A DNA stretch of 64,000 bases, from NCBI GenBank assembly GCA_934668345.1, contig CAKUNE010000004.1, positions 84,651-148,650 of the forward strand. The letters are read 5' to 3'. Below the pieces are notes generated by a model. That model was given only the letters and a program-made list of their open reading frames with translations. It had not been told where the DNA came from and did no database searches. This document shows positions 16,577 to 28,760 of this stretch, piece after piece. Every line of letters starts with the position of its first letter. The first letter of the stretch is position 1. This DNA comes from an uncultured Collinsella sp. (GTDB lineage Bacteria; Actinomycetota; Coriobacteriia; Coriobacteriales; Coriobacteriaceae). A program made the position numbers and the translations under genes.

Positions 16577-17578
16577 ATGGCATACGGATACAATGACGGC
16601 GACCAACGGCCACAAAGCGTGCGCCTTGCCGGCCGCACCACGCCAACGCCCAGAAGCACCTCCGACAGCGACAGCCCGCAGCGCCCCCAAGAGCAGCTCG
16701 GGGCTTCTTCGCAGCAACAAGGCCGTACCGTGCAGCAGTCAGACCGCATGAGTACGAGCACACGCCAACGCCAGACCGACACATCGCAGCCACGCCGCTA
16801 CGATCGCCGCAAGACCGACTACTACGTTAAGCGCTCCTTTTCGCGACCTCAACGCGATCGCGGCAATTCCGCCCCTCGCCCCGCGTCGCATACCACAAGC
16901 CACGCGCTTCCAGCCCGCCGCCTACGCCTTGCGCTTTGCTCCATCGCCGCCTGCCTCGTCTTTGTGTTTTTGGGATCCTGTATCTCCCACGGATCAGCCG
17001 GTCTTGAGCCCACTGCCGAGGACAAGCTGCTTAAAGCTCCCGTCGCGCCCGGTTACTCCTTTGCGTTCTCGACCCCACGCTCGCAATGGCAGGCCGGCAC
17101 CATGCCCCACATCTACCAAATTGACCCCGCATGGTCGGAGCTGCCCTATGCCGGTGGCACTATTCGCGAAAACGCTTGCGGTCCCACTTGCCTCACCATG
17201 GTCTATGTTTTTAAGACCGGCCATACCGATAAGACGCCGGTCGATATATGCGCACTGGCCGAAGCCGGCAACTACGCCCCCACTGGTGCCACCGAGTGGT
17301 CGTTTATGACAAGCGGTGCATGGCAGCTGGGGCTCAACGGAACACAGCTCTATAACGATCGCGAATCGATCACCCAAGCACTTCGCTCGGGTGCGCCCGT
17401 CATCGCCGCAGTGCGCCCCGGCACGTTTACCAACGTAGGCCACTATATCGTGCTCCACGGCATCGACGATGCCAACCAGATTGGCGTCTACGACCCCAAC
17501 TCGGCCAGCCGCAGCGCCCGCCGCTGGGGCGTCGTAGAGGTCCTCAACGAAGTCGAAGCCATGTGGGCCTACTACTAG
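16577..17578 (+). CDS. Membrane-anchored C39-like cysteine peptidase
   Basis: A 333-residue protein. Residues 1-115 are polar, rich in Gln, Arg, Ser and Thr. A single membrane segment lies at about 117-136. The extracellular C-terminal domain is papain-like (Peptidase_C39_2): Cys201 in ENACGPTC and His289 in VGHYIVLHGI, followed by the Asp-containing YDPNS. This fits a type II anchored peptidase acting outside the cell; the substrate is unknown. AAGGTG lies six bases before ATG 16577; a GTG at 16568 with GAGG upstream is an alternative start. It is flanked by minus-strand genes and monocistronic. Confidence 0.82.
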   Translation: MAYGYNDGDQRPQSVRLAGRTTPTPRSTSDSDSPQRPQEQLGASSQQQGRTVQQSDRMSTSTRQRQTDTSQPRRYDRRKTDYYVKRSFSRPQRDRGNSAPRPASHTTSHALPARRLRLALCSIAACLVFVFLGSCISHGSAGLEPTAEDKLLKAPVAPGYSFAFSTPRSQWQAGTMPHIYQIDPAWSELPYAGGTIRENACGPTCLTMVYVFKTGHTDKTPVDICALAEAGNYAPTGATEWSFMTSGAWQLGLNGTQLYNDRESITQALRSGAPVIAAVRPGTFTNVGHYIVLHGIDDANQIGVYDPNSASRSARRWGVVEVLNEVEAMWAYY

Positions 17579-17589
17579 TCATTGGGCAC

Positions 17590-17815
17590 TCATTGGGGAC
17601 AGACTTAAATGAGTGGCCCCAGACTGCCCGGAACTGCCGGCACGGAAGGCGCATCCCGCTTTGAAGTTCGATAGCGGGATGCGCTTTCCGTTAGCGGCCC
17701 GCTTGGGAAACTGAGAGCCACTTTTCGGCATATTTCCGGGATGCATTTTCCGGTTGAGGGCCTCAAAGGAAACTGCACCCGTTTTGGACTACTCATTTAA
17801 GTCTGTCCCCAATGA
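17590..17815. repeat. 226-bp element bounded by perfect 25-bp inverted repeats
   Basis: Arms 17590-17614 and 17791-17815 are perfect inverted copies, beginning TCATTGGGGACAGACTTAAA. The interior has its own hairpin (GCATCCCGCT/AGCGGGATGC near 17650-17682) and no gene. The left end lies 12 bases after the C39 gene stop and the right end 14 bases before the carbamate kinase terminator. The GGGGAC head is shared with repeats at 47570-47652, 59467-59501 and 61073-61307. Confidence 0.65.
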
Positions 17816-17828
17816 CTAGGTGAATAGC

Positions 17829-17861
17829 AAAAGCCCCGCAGTCGGAGCGGACTGCGGGGCT
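17829..17861 (-). terminator. Terminator of carbamate kinase
   Basis: An AGCCCCGCAGTC stem with a five-base loop, then TTTTGC on the minus strand. A second hairpin (GTGGGCGC/GCGCCCAC, 17881-17904) lies between it and the stop codon. Confidence 0.85.
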
Positions 17862-17926
17862 CATGAAGAGAGGCTAGTTTGTGGGCGCTTTGCCTGGCGC
17901 CCACGAGAGAGGCAACTGAGTAGGGA

Positions 17927-18889
17927 CTACTCGTGGATGCGGGTACCGGAGAGGCCAGCCATGGTCTCGGCAGCCTTGTCCAGAGCACCGATGATGCAGG
18001 TGCGGCCCTTGCGGGAACGGGCGAACTTGATGGCAGCGCGAACCTTGGGCTCCATGGAACCCTTGCCGAACTGGCCCTCGTCGGCCAGGCGCTCGGCCTC
18101 GTCGGCGGTGAGGTCCTCGAGCTCCTCCTGGTTGGGCTTGCCAAAGTTGATGGCGACATGCTCAACGGCAGTCAGCAGGAACAGAACGTCAGCGTCGCAG
18201 TCCTCGGCCAGCAGCTCGCCGCCCAGGTCCTTGTCGATGACGGCGGGAACGCCCTTGTAGCAGCCCTTGTTCTCGTAGTCGCGGACAACGGGGATGCCGC
18301 CGCCACCGCAGGCGATGACGATGAACTCGTTGTCGAGCAGGTTGAGGATGGAGTCGGCCTCGACGATCTTCTTGGGATCGGGGGAAGCGACGACGCGACG
18401 CCAGCCGCGGCCGGAATCCTCGACGAAGACCTTGGAAGGATCCTCGGCCATGAACTCCTTGGCCTGCTCCTCGGTGTAGAAGGGGCCGATTGGCTTGGTC
18501 GGGTTCTTGAACGCGGGATCGTCGGGATCGCACTCGATCTGGGTGACGACGGTAGCGGCGTGCCAACGCTTATAGCGCTTGTGCATCTCGCGGCCAATGC
18601 CCTGCTGCAGGTGATAACCAATGTAGCCCTGGGACATGGCGCCGCACTCGGGCAGCGGCATCTCGGGGGTACCGATGGCATCGTGGGCAGCGGCGAAGGC
18701 GTTCTGGATCATGCCGACCTGCGGGCCGTTGCCGTGGGTGATGATGATCTCGTTACCCTGCTCGATAAGACCAAGGAGAGCGTGGGCGGTGTTGCCCACG
18801 GCCTCGATCTGCTCGACGGGGTTGTTGCCGAGGGCGTTGCCGCCAAGGGCGACGACAATACGATCGGGCTTGCCAAGAGGCTTAGACAT
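17927..18889 (-). CDS. arcC: Carbamate kinase
   Basis: A 320-residue amino-acid-kinase-family enzyme making ATP and carbamate (then ammonia and CO2) from carbamoyl phosphate and ADP, the final step of arginine-deiminase or related fermentation. The signature VVALGGNALG is at the N-terminus, followed by THGNGPQVG and CGGGGIPV. The ATG at 18887-18889 has AAAGGA upstream. No arginine deiminase or ornithine carbamoyltransferase genes lie nearby, so carbamoyl phosphate must come from genes elsewhere. Confidence 0.95.
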   Translation of the reverse strand: MSKPLGKPDRIVVALGGNALGNNPVEQIEAVGNTAHALLGLIEQGNEIIITHGNGPQVGMIQNAFAAAHDAIGTPEMPLPECGAMSQGYIGYHLQQGIGREMHKRYKRWHAATVVTQIECDPDDPAFKNPTKPIGPFYTEEQAKEFMAEDPSKVFVEDSGRGWRRVVASPDPKKIVEADSILNLLDNEFIVIACGGGGIPVVRDYENKGCYKGVPAVIDKDLGGELLAEDCDADVLFLLTAVEHVAINFGKPNQEELEDLTADEAERLADEGQFGKGSMEPKVRAAIKFARSRKGRTCIIGALDKAAETMAGLSGTRIHE

Positions 18890-19433
18890 TGCTGGAATCC
18901 TTTCTGTAAAAGGCCTACAACCCATTAATAACCCGCGTCCGTGCGATACGCGAGTTTATTAAGGTTTATATTCTCTTTATCGCTCATTTTATTCATTTTG
19001 AAAATAGCGGAACGGTGAACGGTCGTTTTTACCCGCTCAGCGTAATGAACCCCAGCTCACGCATATCTACGCCATTTACGTGCAACTTTATTTAAATAGA
19101 GCAGGGATTAGACCGGATTATGCAAACTATATCTTTGCTAAACACAAAACGGACAGCGCAAAATCTTACTCGCACTATACGAGATTCTATGCACTTATTG
19201 AACGAGTATGCACCCCTGCAAAAACAAGCGGCTTTTCATCCATCAAAAGGAATAACCAAGAAGTCCTCGCCGCGCGTTTCGCGGCAAAGGGACAGAAGGC
19301 AGCAACGACCAAGTCCCCCTCTATACCCAAAGTGGCGCGCCTTTCGCGGCAAAGCCGCGAAACAGCGCCCGGGACAAAAGGCCCCCACAACCACGTCCTT
19401 CATTCAGCCCCACAATCCGAGGACGTAGTCGTA
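18890..19433. other. Long intergenic region, no supported gene
   Basis: The region is AT-richer than its surroundings. Overlapping plus-strand frames at 19080-19451 and 19120-19428 have no ribosome site, low-complexity basic composition and no family resemblance. A perfect hairpin TTTCGCGGC-AAA-GCCGCGAAA lies at 19342-19362, and CGTTTCGCGGCAAAGG occurs shortly before it. The carbamate kinase promoter should lie at its left end but no clear hexamers are visible. Confidence 0.5.
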
Positions 19434-19558
19434 GCAGGATCTGAGGGCTAACCTTCGCGGACACTCCGCAGGACGAAAGAACCCCCGCCGCACGTAGTGC
19501 GCAGCGGGGGTTCTTTCATGTCCGAGGACGTCCGCGAAGGTTAGCCCTCAGATCCTGC
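19434..19558. repeat. Nested palindrome with 29-bp perfect arms
   Basis: Arms 19434-19462 and 19530-19558 are perfectly complementary. The interior carries the terminator-like hairpin at 19475-19517. The right arm ends ten bases from the nifJ stop codon. Confidence 0.75.
19475..19517 (-). terminator. Terminator hairpin inside the nifJ 3' palindrome
   Basis: A 14-bp perfect stem GAAAGAACCCCCGC / GCGGGGGTTCTTTC with a T-rich end on both strands. Confidence 0.7.
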
Positions 19559-19568
19559 GATGGGAGGC

Positions 19569-23108
<3,540 letters not shown>

Positions 23109-23140
23109 ATACCCCTCTCCTCTCATATAGGTATACAGGC

Positions 23141-23156
23141 CCCGGCGATCGCCGGG
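23141..23156. other. Perfect 16-bp palindrome in the nifJ leader
   Basis: CCCGGCGATCGCCGGG is fully self-complementary and lies 33 bases upstream of the nifJ start. It could be an operator or a dimer site. The remaining 23157-23523 has no gene; a weak TACAAT-like box on the minus strand lies near 23390. Confidence 0.45.
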
Positions 23157-23523
23157 ATGTTGGCGTGATGGGATTTACGCTGTTGCTTCCAATCATCTGG
23201 CAGGCAGGCTCAGCAGCAGGTACGTGGCGTGGAGAGAAGACATGCCGAGGCGAGGGGCAACTGATGCGCCCCACAGACCCGACCGCCCGTCTTGCACATG
23301 ACCGAGCGCCGCAAAGGCCGCATGCCGGATGCTCCCGGGCACGCCCCGGCGATGGGAAGCGCCCGCAACGGAAATCCGCATGCGGGTTTATTGTACCCCG
23401 CCTTCAAGTGTAATTTCGGCAAATATAGGCGGGCGGTAAAGGTTTACCTCGGGTGACCGCCAAGGGCCAAAATGGCCCCTCCATCCCCAGGCGACCGGCT
23501 CTGGAGCGCCAAGGAGTGTCCCC

Positions 23524-23558
23524 AGCCGGCAGAAAAGGAACGTCCCTATCTGCCGGCT
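23524..23558. repeat. Hairpin overlapping the FHA gene stop codon
   Basis: AGCCGGCAGA (23524-23533) pairs with TCTGCCGGCT (23549-23558). The loop carries GGAACGTCCC, and a GTCCCC lies just outside the left arm. The right arm overlaps the stop codon of the FHA gene at 23557. It probably acts as that gene's terminator and belongs to the GGGAC-type repeats. Confidence 0.55.
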
Positions 23559-24495
23559 AGAGAGCACCGAAGAGGATGGCGTAGGTAGTGGATTCGCCGA
23601 GCTTGAGCTCGTCGCCGGGATTGAGTTGGGCGGAACGGCCGGGCTCGACCTGAATGCAGACGCGCGTGGCCCCGTTTACCACCACGGTTCCGTTGGTGGA
23701 CGACAAGTCCTCGACGTGCCAGATATTTTGAGCATCGCACCAGATATGGGCATGGCGGGCCGAGACATCGTCGCCGACGTCGGTAATATCGCCCTCACCA
23801 GTGGCCAGCGCGCCAATCTCAACACCCTGCTCACTCGGCTGAATCCAGCGCGGGGCGCTCACGACAAAACTGTTTTGCACGCGCAGCAAGCCCAAGGGGT
23901 GCGCCGGGGCGGGTTCGCGTTCGCTCGCAGTCAGCGACATGCCAAGCGAACGCGGCGTGGATGTGCCTCCGCCACAAGTCGCGTGTGCGTAGTCGATGGA
24001 ATAGTTCACCGAGGACCGCACATCCGCCGAACAACCGACGGCGACAAACAGCACCAGCACGGCCTCGGCGCGCTCGGCGGGCATGAGTTCCGCAGCCTGG
24101 GACAGGCGATCGAGCGCGTTGCGATAGAGATTCGTGTCCTGGTGGCACTCTTCGAGCGCGCGTACCATCGGTTCACCTGCAGGACCGCACACCATATTGA
24201 TCACAGCCGTGGAGTCCATGGGATTGCGCTGGCGCAGGGCCAGTTGCGACATAATACGCGCAGCCGAGGTACCGTATTCGGCAAAGTAGCGCTGCTGAAG
24301 CGTGCCGACCGGCGCGCGAACGATAAAGCGGGAAACCCAAGAGCGATCGGCGGCTCGGCTCTGCGGGCTGCGGCCGTCGGCGAGCGGACGGGACGAAAGC
24401 ACCAAGCCGCACAGCTCGATATGGCTCAGATGCGCCGCGCGTTTAAAGATGTCAAACATGGCCCCGCATGGGGTGAGCTCAACTTGAGATGCCAT
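23557..24495 (-). CDS. FHA-domain protein, third gene of a kinase operon
   Basis: A 312-residue cytosolic protein. The C-terminal 90 residues form an FHA phosphothreonine-binding domain (DVSARHAHIWCD; EDLSSTNGTVVVNG; LNPGDELKLGES). The N-terminal 200 residues are unfamiliar and contain several cysteines. The start has AAGGAGG eight bases upstream and lies three bases after the kinase stop, so it is co-transcribed. It is a likely substrate or adaptor of the kinase encoded just before it; this is inference. Confidence 0.85.
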   Translation of the reverse strand: MASQVELTPCGAMFDIFKRAAHLSHIELCGLVLSSRPLADGRSPQSRAADRSWVSRFIVRAPVGTLQQRYFAEYGTSAARIMSQLALRQRNPMDSTAVINMVCGPAGEPMVRALEECHQDTNLYRNALDRLSQAAELMPAERAEAVLVLFVAVGCSADVRSSVNYSIDYAHATCGGGTSTPRSLGMSLTASEREPAPAHPLGLLRVQNSFVVSAPRWIQPSEQGVEIGALATGEGDITDVGDDVSARHAHIWCDAQNIWHVEDLSSTNGTVVVNGATRVCIQVEPGRSAQLNPGDELKLGESTTYAILFGAL

Positions 24496-24498
24496 GAC

Positions 24499-26343
24499 CT
24501 AGGCCTCCTTGGTCGTAGAAATAGAATCGGACGATACTTCGACAGGTCCGCCAAAAGTACGGGCAGCTGCGGCCCCACCGGCAAGCGGAGTCGCCATCTG
24601 GGCTTTTGTGCGTCGCGGTGCCGAAACGGGAAGTTCAAAGGCAAAGCCCATCGCAAGCAAAAACCACGTAAGCGTATAGGTTGCAATCAGAGCGGCAACA
24701 AGGCCGCCCATCACGGCGCGTTGGGAAAATACGCTACATGCAGCCGCAACCAGTACCGGAACCTCGCAGGCAGAAAGCGCAAGCACACCCTGCAGGAACC
24801 CCGAGCGCCGATCGCGCGCAAGTGCCCCCGCGGCAACGCCGGCTATGCCTGGTAGCGCCAACGCCAGTGCAGCAATAATACCCGGTAGCGACCCAGACCA
24901 CACGAGCGATCCCAAAGTCGCCGTCACGCGAGCGCCCGACGCCAGCAGCGCGGCCGAAACCACGACCACAGCCCAAATCACGCCACAGACGACCGTCGCG
25001 CCGACCATCAGCGCGCGACGAACCGCGCGGCCAGACGCATCCATGGGGCACGGCGTGAGCGGCTCGCCGCGGAGCGAACGACCGACATTTTGCGCATAGT
25101 GGTCACAAAACGCCGAGAGCGCCGCCTCGACCGCTACCGGCTCGGGACGATCTTTTTGATGGCTGGACAGACAGGCCATCACCACGTCGAACAGCTGGGC
25201 ATCGACAAACGCCAGCGCATCGCGTAGCTCTTCGGAATCCGGCTCAAGCCCCAGCTGCTGGGCCTGCTCAGCCGCGGCGAGCGCCACATCGGGCTCACGA
25301 CGAAGCAGCTGAGTCAAATCGCAACCGGGCGCATGGGCACCAATGGGATAGTCGGGCAGCGTGTCCATCTTGAGACGGTAGGGGCTGGCGATGTCGCGCG
25401 TCTTTTTGCGCGAACCCGAGGTGCCCGAAGTACTCGGCGCAGCTTCGTATGGCGCGACGCCGGCAATGAGCTCGTAAACCGTGCTTGCCGCGGCATAGAC
25501 GTCGATCGCCGGCGACATACGCAAAGCGCGCAGGTCGGGAATATCGTCGGTGAGCATCTCGGGCGGAGCGTAGGCCACCGTCGCGCGACGCAGCGTGGCA
25601 TAGCGCTCGGTAAAGGATGCCTTGCCGCCGGTACCGGCCACGGCCGACGCAGGCTCGAGCGCCAGCGACGAGCCAAAGTCGATCAGGCACAGGTCAAAGG
25701 TGCCCTCGGCAAGCTGCCGGTCAAGCGGTAGACGCGCCGTACGCACCATAATATTAGCGGGCGAGATATCGCGATGGACAAAGCCCTCCCCCACCAGGCT
25801 CATGCGGCAGAGCAGGTCGAACAGGTCGCGCCCCAAGCGCGCCGCCACAAGCGGCGATAGGCGGCCGGCATCGTCCACGGCAAAGCGCGAGCGCAAGCGG
25901 GCGAGCGTCTCGCCCTCGACCCATTCCATGACAATTGCAGGCACACCGTCAACCTCGCCCCAGCCATAGAGGCGGGGAAAGCCCTTAAGGCCCGAAAGGG
26001 CGCGATGGCATTCATATTCCTCGCGAAATGCCGCTTTGAACTTGGCGACCAGCGCCTCATGGGCGGCATCGTCGTCAAACTCATCGCGCGTCGGCAAGAT
26101 GAGCTGTTTGAGTGCTACGGCCTCGCCTTGGGCGTTGACGGCACGCGTCACGCGGCCGATACCGCCACGGCGCATGGTGGCATCGTCGGCAAACAGTATC
26201 GTAAAACGACGCAGATAGGCAGGCAGTTCGTCCTGACCGAGCGCAATGGCCGGCTCAAACCCGTCGACACGCGCCAGGCGCAGGCCGACCATGGGATCGC
26301 GACCGAGCGATTGTGGTGTGGTGGATGCAAGATCGGTCATCAT
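24499..26343 (-). CDS. Transmembrane Ser/Thr protein kinase
   Basis: A 614-residue Hanks-type kinase: glycine-rich RRGGIGRV (about 58), Lys in VALKQLI, HRDISPANIMV catalytic loop, DFGSS, and APPEM in the activation segment. The kinase domain is about 45-390. The C-terminal part has about four membrane helices (from about 440 to 580), then a short cytosolic tail. There are no PASTA repeats. The start overlaps the stop of the upstream gene (ATGATG), with no Shine-Dalgarno, so translation is probably coupled. It is partnered with the anchored protein upstream and FHA protein downstream. Confidence 0.88.
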   Translation of the reverse strand: MMTDLASTTPQSLGRDPMVGLRLARVDGFEPAIALGQDELPAYLRRFTILFADDATMRRGGIGRVTRAVNAQGEAVALKQLILPTRDEFDDDAAHEALVAKFKAAFREEYECHRALSGLKGFPRLYGWGEVDGVPAIVMEWVEGETLARLRSRFAVDDAGRLSPLVAARLGRDLFDLLCRMSLVGEGFVHRDISPANIMVRTARLPLDRQLAEGTFDLCLIDFGSSLALEPASAVAGTGGKASFTERYATLRRATVAYAPPEMLTDDIPDLRALRMSPAIDVYAAASTVYELIAGVAPYEAAPSTSGTSGSRKKTRDIASPYRLKMDTLPDYPIGAHAPGCDLTQLLRREPDVALAAAEQAQQLGLEPDSEELRDALAFVDAQLFDVVMACLSSHQKDRPEPVAVEAALSAFCDHYAQNVGRSLRGEPLTPCPMDASGRAVRRALMVGATVVCGVIWAVVVVSAALLASGARVTATLGSLVWSGSLPGIIAALALALPGIAGVAAGALARDRRSGFLQGVLALSACEVPVLVAAACSVFSQRAVMGGLVAALIATYTLTWFLLAMGFAFELPVSAPRRTKAQMATPLAGGAAAARTFGGPVEVSSDSISTTKEA

Positions 26344-27245
26344 AGGGCAAGCGCCGCCACGTTATTGTTGAAGTTACCGAGCGCGACGTCATCATCGCCG
26401 TAATGGCCGACCCATTGACATAGGTTGGTGTAACAGCCCCACAGATTGGCATACTGCTGATACCACTTTGACCGGGGCGAGAATGTCTGACGACCGAACT
26501 CGGCTCGAATGACAAACATCTCCCCGACCAGGCTGTCGCACGGCCTGGGATCTCCCGTAGAGTTATAGGTCGAAACCACGTCATTGGCACGAGAAACATA
26601 GCCGTCGAGCATGTTGTACTTGGTCACAAGCCAACTGTGAATGCTCTCTTCCTCAGCAGCGGAAAGGCCACCGGAGTTTGCATCGTTGTCAGTGTTGCCG
26701 CCCGTCGAGCCGCCGTTTCCAGACCCTCCGGCAGAGGAACCCGACCCAGAGCCGCCGCCCGAACTCGACGAATCCGAGCCGGAGCCAGAAGTATCCGAGC
26801 TACCGGGCTTTCCGGACTGCTGGGCGTCCTGCTCCTTCTGCTGCTCGACCTTATTCACCGTTGCCGCCACGCTATTGTTGGACAACCGATCGATGATCTT
26901 GGTGTTGGTGAGCACGATGGTTTTGCCATTGGCAAGCGTGACTTCGTTGTCCGGGGCCTCGGCGCCGTCCGCGTCGTCGGTGCCAAACACAATATGCGCG
27001 ACCACACTTGCCCAAGCATATCCAGTCGTGGTGCCCAGGTCACTTTTGACCTCATGCCCCACGCGCGGTTCGCGTGCGGCATGTGCCTGCATCATGGACG
27101 GCACGGTCATGCCATAGGCAGAAACGCCAGCTATGACCAGCACCAGCGAGCAAGACAGCAGTGCGTACGCCCGCGGCGCCAAGCCCAGTCGGCGTCGCAT
27201 GCGCACCGCGGCGTCGCGCTTTGTCTGAGTGCCACCGGGCCGCAT
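26340..27245 (-). CDS. Membrane-anchored Ser/Gly-rich exported protein
   Basis: A 301-residue protein with a basic N-terminus, one membrane segment (about 27-46), an extracellular region, a long Ser/Gly/Asn linker (about 145-200) and a C-terminal helical domain with two Trp-rich stretches and three cysteines. There is no recognised family. Chosen start 27243-27245 has GGAGGA six bases upstream. An in-frame ATG at 27302 lies just after a TACACT box and could give a leaderless transcript. It is the first gene of the kinase/FHA operon and so a candidate extracellular sensor or kinase target. Confidence 0.8.
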   Translation of the reverse strand: MRPGGTQTKRDAAVRMRRRLGLAPRAYALLSCSLVLVIAGVSAYGMTVPSMMQAHAAREPRVGHEVKSDLGTTTGYAWASVVAHIVFGTDDADGAEAPDNEVTLANGKTIVLTNTKIIDRLSNNSVAATVNKVEQQKEQDAQQSGKPGSSDTSGSGSDSSSSGGGSGSGSSAGGSGNGGSTGGNTDNDANSGGLSAAEEESIHSWLVTKYNMLDGYVSRANDVVSTYNSTGDPRPCDSLVGEMFVIRAEFGRQTFSPRSKWYQQYANLWGCYTNLCQWVGHYGDDDVALGNFNNNVAALAL

Positions 27246-27260
27246 GCGTTCTCCTCCAAC

Positions 27261-27285
27261 AAAAACACGCCGCTCGGGAGCGGCG
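27261..27285 (-). terminator. Terminator-like hairpin just before the operon start
   Basis: A CGCCGCTC stem with a two-base loop and TTTTT on the minus strand. It lies only 16 bases upstream of the chosen start of the kinase operon. It may terminate recR transcription or attenuate the operon itself. Confidence 0.6.
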
Positions 27286-27307
27286 CATTCATTCGAATCC
27301 ATATTTG

Positions 27308-27338
27308 AGTGTATCAGCGAACCCAAAAGGTTGCGCAA
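27308..27338 (-). promoter_or_regulatory. Candidate promoter of the kinase/FHA operon
   Basis: Minus strand TTGCGC (27333-27338), 19-bp spacer, TACACT (27308-27313). The predicted start point coincides with the in-frame ATG at 27300-27302. Confidence 0.4.
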
Positions 27339-27423
27339 CGAATGGGCAAATTAAGGATGCGAGTGGAAGCATCCATGCGATAAGCGGATACAAAGCATCT
27401 TTGTTGCACAACAAACTTACAGT

Positions 27424-27453
27424 CGCACGGGGAAATTATGACTACCCCGTGCG
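27424..27453 (-). terminator. Possible terminator of recR
   Basis: A CGCACGGGG stem with a 12-base loop lies 38 bases after the recR stop. No strong T run follows, so it may be weak. Confidence 0.4.
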
Positions 27454-27490
27454 TCGCGAGGAAAACATACGGCAGGAGCAGGCTCGCCAC

Positions 27491-28087
27491 CTAAATCGTG
27501 CGACGGGCCTCGATGGCGCGCCCAAGCGTAAGCTCGTCGGCATACTCCAGGTCGCCGCCCACGGGCAGGCCGCTCGCCAGACGCGACACCTCAACGCCCA
27601 GCGGCTTGATAGTGCGGGCCAGGTAACTCGCCGTGGTCTCGCCCTCAATATTGGGGTTGGTGGCGATGATGACCTCGTGGATGTCCTCGTGGCCCAAGCG
27701 TGCCAGCAGCTCGCGAATGTGCAGCTGCTCGGGGCCAATCTTGTCCATGGGACTGATCACGCCGCCCAATACGTGGTAGAGACCGTGGTAGCTGCCCGTG
27801 CGCTCGATCGCCTGGACATCGCGCGGCTCGCCCACCACGCAAATGCGAGTGGTATCGCGCATCGGGTCCTGGCAGATGGAGCACTCGTCGGCCGTGGCGT
27901 AGTTAAAGCAGCGGCTGCAAAAGTGGACCTCCTGCTTGACCTCCAGGATGGCCTCGGCCAGGCGGCGGGCCTCCTCGGCATCGGCCTCGAGCAGGTAATA
28001 GGCGATGCGCTGGGCCGACTTGGGACCAATGCCCGGCAGACGGCCCAGCTCATCGAGCAGTTTTTGCAGACTGTGATTCGCACTCAT
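27491..28087 (-). CDS. recR: Recombination mediator RecR
   Basis: A 198-residue protein that with RecF/RecO loads RecA on gapped DNA. The N-terminal HhH is [17 protein letters not shown], followed by a four-cysteine zinc motif (CSRCFN...CSICQD, about 57-72), the Toprim domain ([14 protein letters not shown]) and the C-terminal [19 protein letters not shown]. The start ATG 28085-28087 lacks a clear Shine-Dalgarno and lies 13 bases after ybaB, so it is probably translated by coupling. Confidence 0.97.
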   Translation of the reverse strand: MSANHSLQKLLDELGRLPGIGPKSAQRIAYYLLEADAEEARRLAEAILEVKQEVHFCSRCFNYATADECSICQDPMRDTTRICVVGEPRDVQAIERTGSYHGLYHVLGGVISPMDKIGPEQLHIRELLARLGHEDIHEVIIATNPNIEGETTASYLARTIKPLGVEVSRLASGLPVGGDLEYADELTLGRAIEARRTI

Positions 28088-28100
28088 ATATATGTGTGTC

Positions 28101-28421
28101 TTAGAACGGCATGCCCGGGATGTTGAGGCCGCCGGTGATGGCGCCCATCTGCTTGTTGGCGAGCTCGTTGACGCCGCGGACGGCCTCGTTGACGGCAGCC
28201 ATGATCATGTCCTGCAGCATATCGACGTCCTCGGGATCGAGGGCATCGGGATCGATGGTGAGGTTGACGAGCTCCATCTCGCCGTTAACGGTCACCTTGA
28301 CCATGCCGCCGCCGGCAGAGGCGTCGACGGTCTGGGACTTGAGGTTCTCCTGCGCGGCGGCAAGCTGCTCCTGCATCTTGCGAGCCTGCTTCATCATCTG
28401 CTGCATGTTCATACCGGCCAT
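28101..28421 (-). CDS. ybaB: YbaB/EbfC nucleoid-associated protein
   Basis: A 106-residue DNA-binding protein, Met- and Gln-rich at the N-terminus ([17 protein letters not shown]), with the conserved VTVNGEMEL. It binds DNA as a dimer. Upstream of recR in the conserved ybaB-recR arrangement; dnaX, usually adjacent, lies about 1.4 kb upstream, separated by three small genes. The start has AAAGGAG six bases upstream. Confidence 0.95.
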   Translation of the reverse strand: MAGMNMQQMMKQARKMQEQLAAAQENLKSQTVDASAGGGMVKVTVNGEMELVNLTIDPDALDPEDVDMLQDMIMAAVNEAVRGVNELANKQMGAITGGLNIPGMPF

Positions 28422-28582
28422 GATGGCTCCTTTACGTGCGGCCGCACGCCGAGCTGCAAGGGCAGCCGGAGCACGGCGGGACTTTCAAACTCAAAAATCG
28501 TACCACGGCGCGCGGCGAGAGAGCGGGGCGGACGTGTTACCTCAGTCGATATACATGTCCTGGAGCGTGATACGCCCCCAGG

Positions 28583-28617
28583 ATTATGCAAAGTTGAATA
28601 ATTCGCATCTGCATAAT
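28583..28617. promoter_or_regulatory. Inverted repeat in the ybaB / plus-strand gene spacer
   Basis: ATTATGCA (28583-28590) and TGCATAAT (28610-28617) are separated by 19 bases. The repeat lies between divergent genes and could be an operator. The rest of 28422-28720 shows no gene. Confidence 0.4.
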
Positions 28618-28720
28618 ATTGAAAGCTAAATCTCGTAGAGCCGGAATCCGACATTTAATGCGTACCACTAAATGGCTAAATGCCGAGCCACTACTCGAGG
28701 CGGCACGCATGACGGCGGGG

Positions 28721-28726
28721 TATAAT
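28721..28726 (+). promoter_or_regulatory. Candidate -10 box of the 28761 gene
   Basis: TATAAT 35 bases upstream of the start, with no recognisable -35 hexamer. Confidence 0.4.
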
Positions 28727-28760
28727 TTGATTGCCATAGATAGCAATTTGGAGGTGCCCC

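Noticed and set aside
19080..19451. Two overlapping plus-strand frames of about 100-120 codons
   Set aside because: No ribosome site, basic low-complexity composition, and the 3' end runs into the nifJ palindrome.
28422..28760. Signal recognition particle RNA near the dnaX/recR genes
   Set aside because: The conserved GGAAGG-AGCAGC-type apical sequence is absent here and upstream of dnaX.
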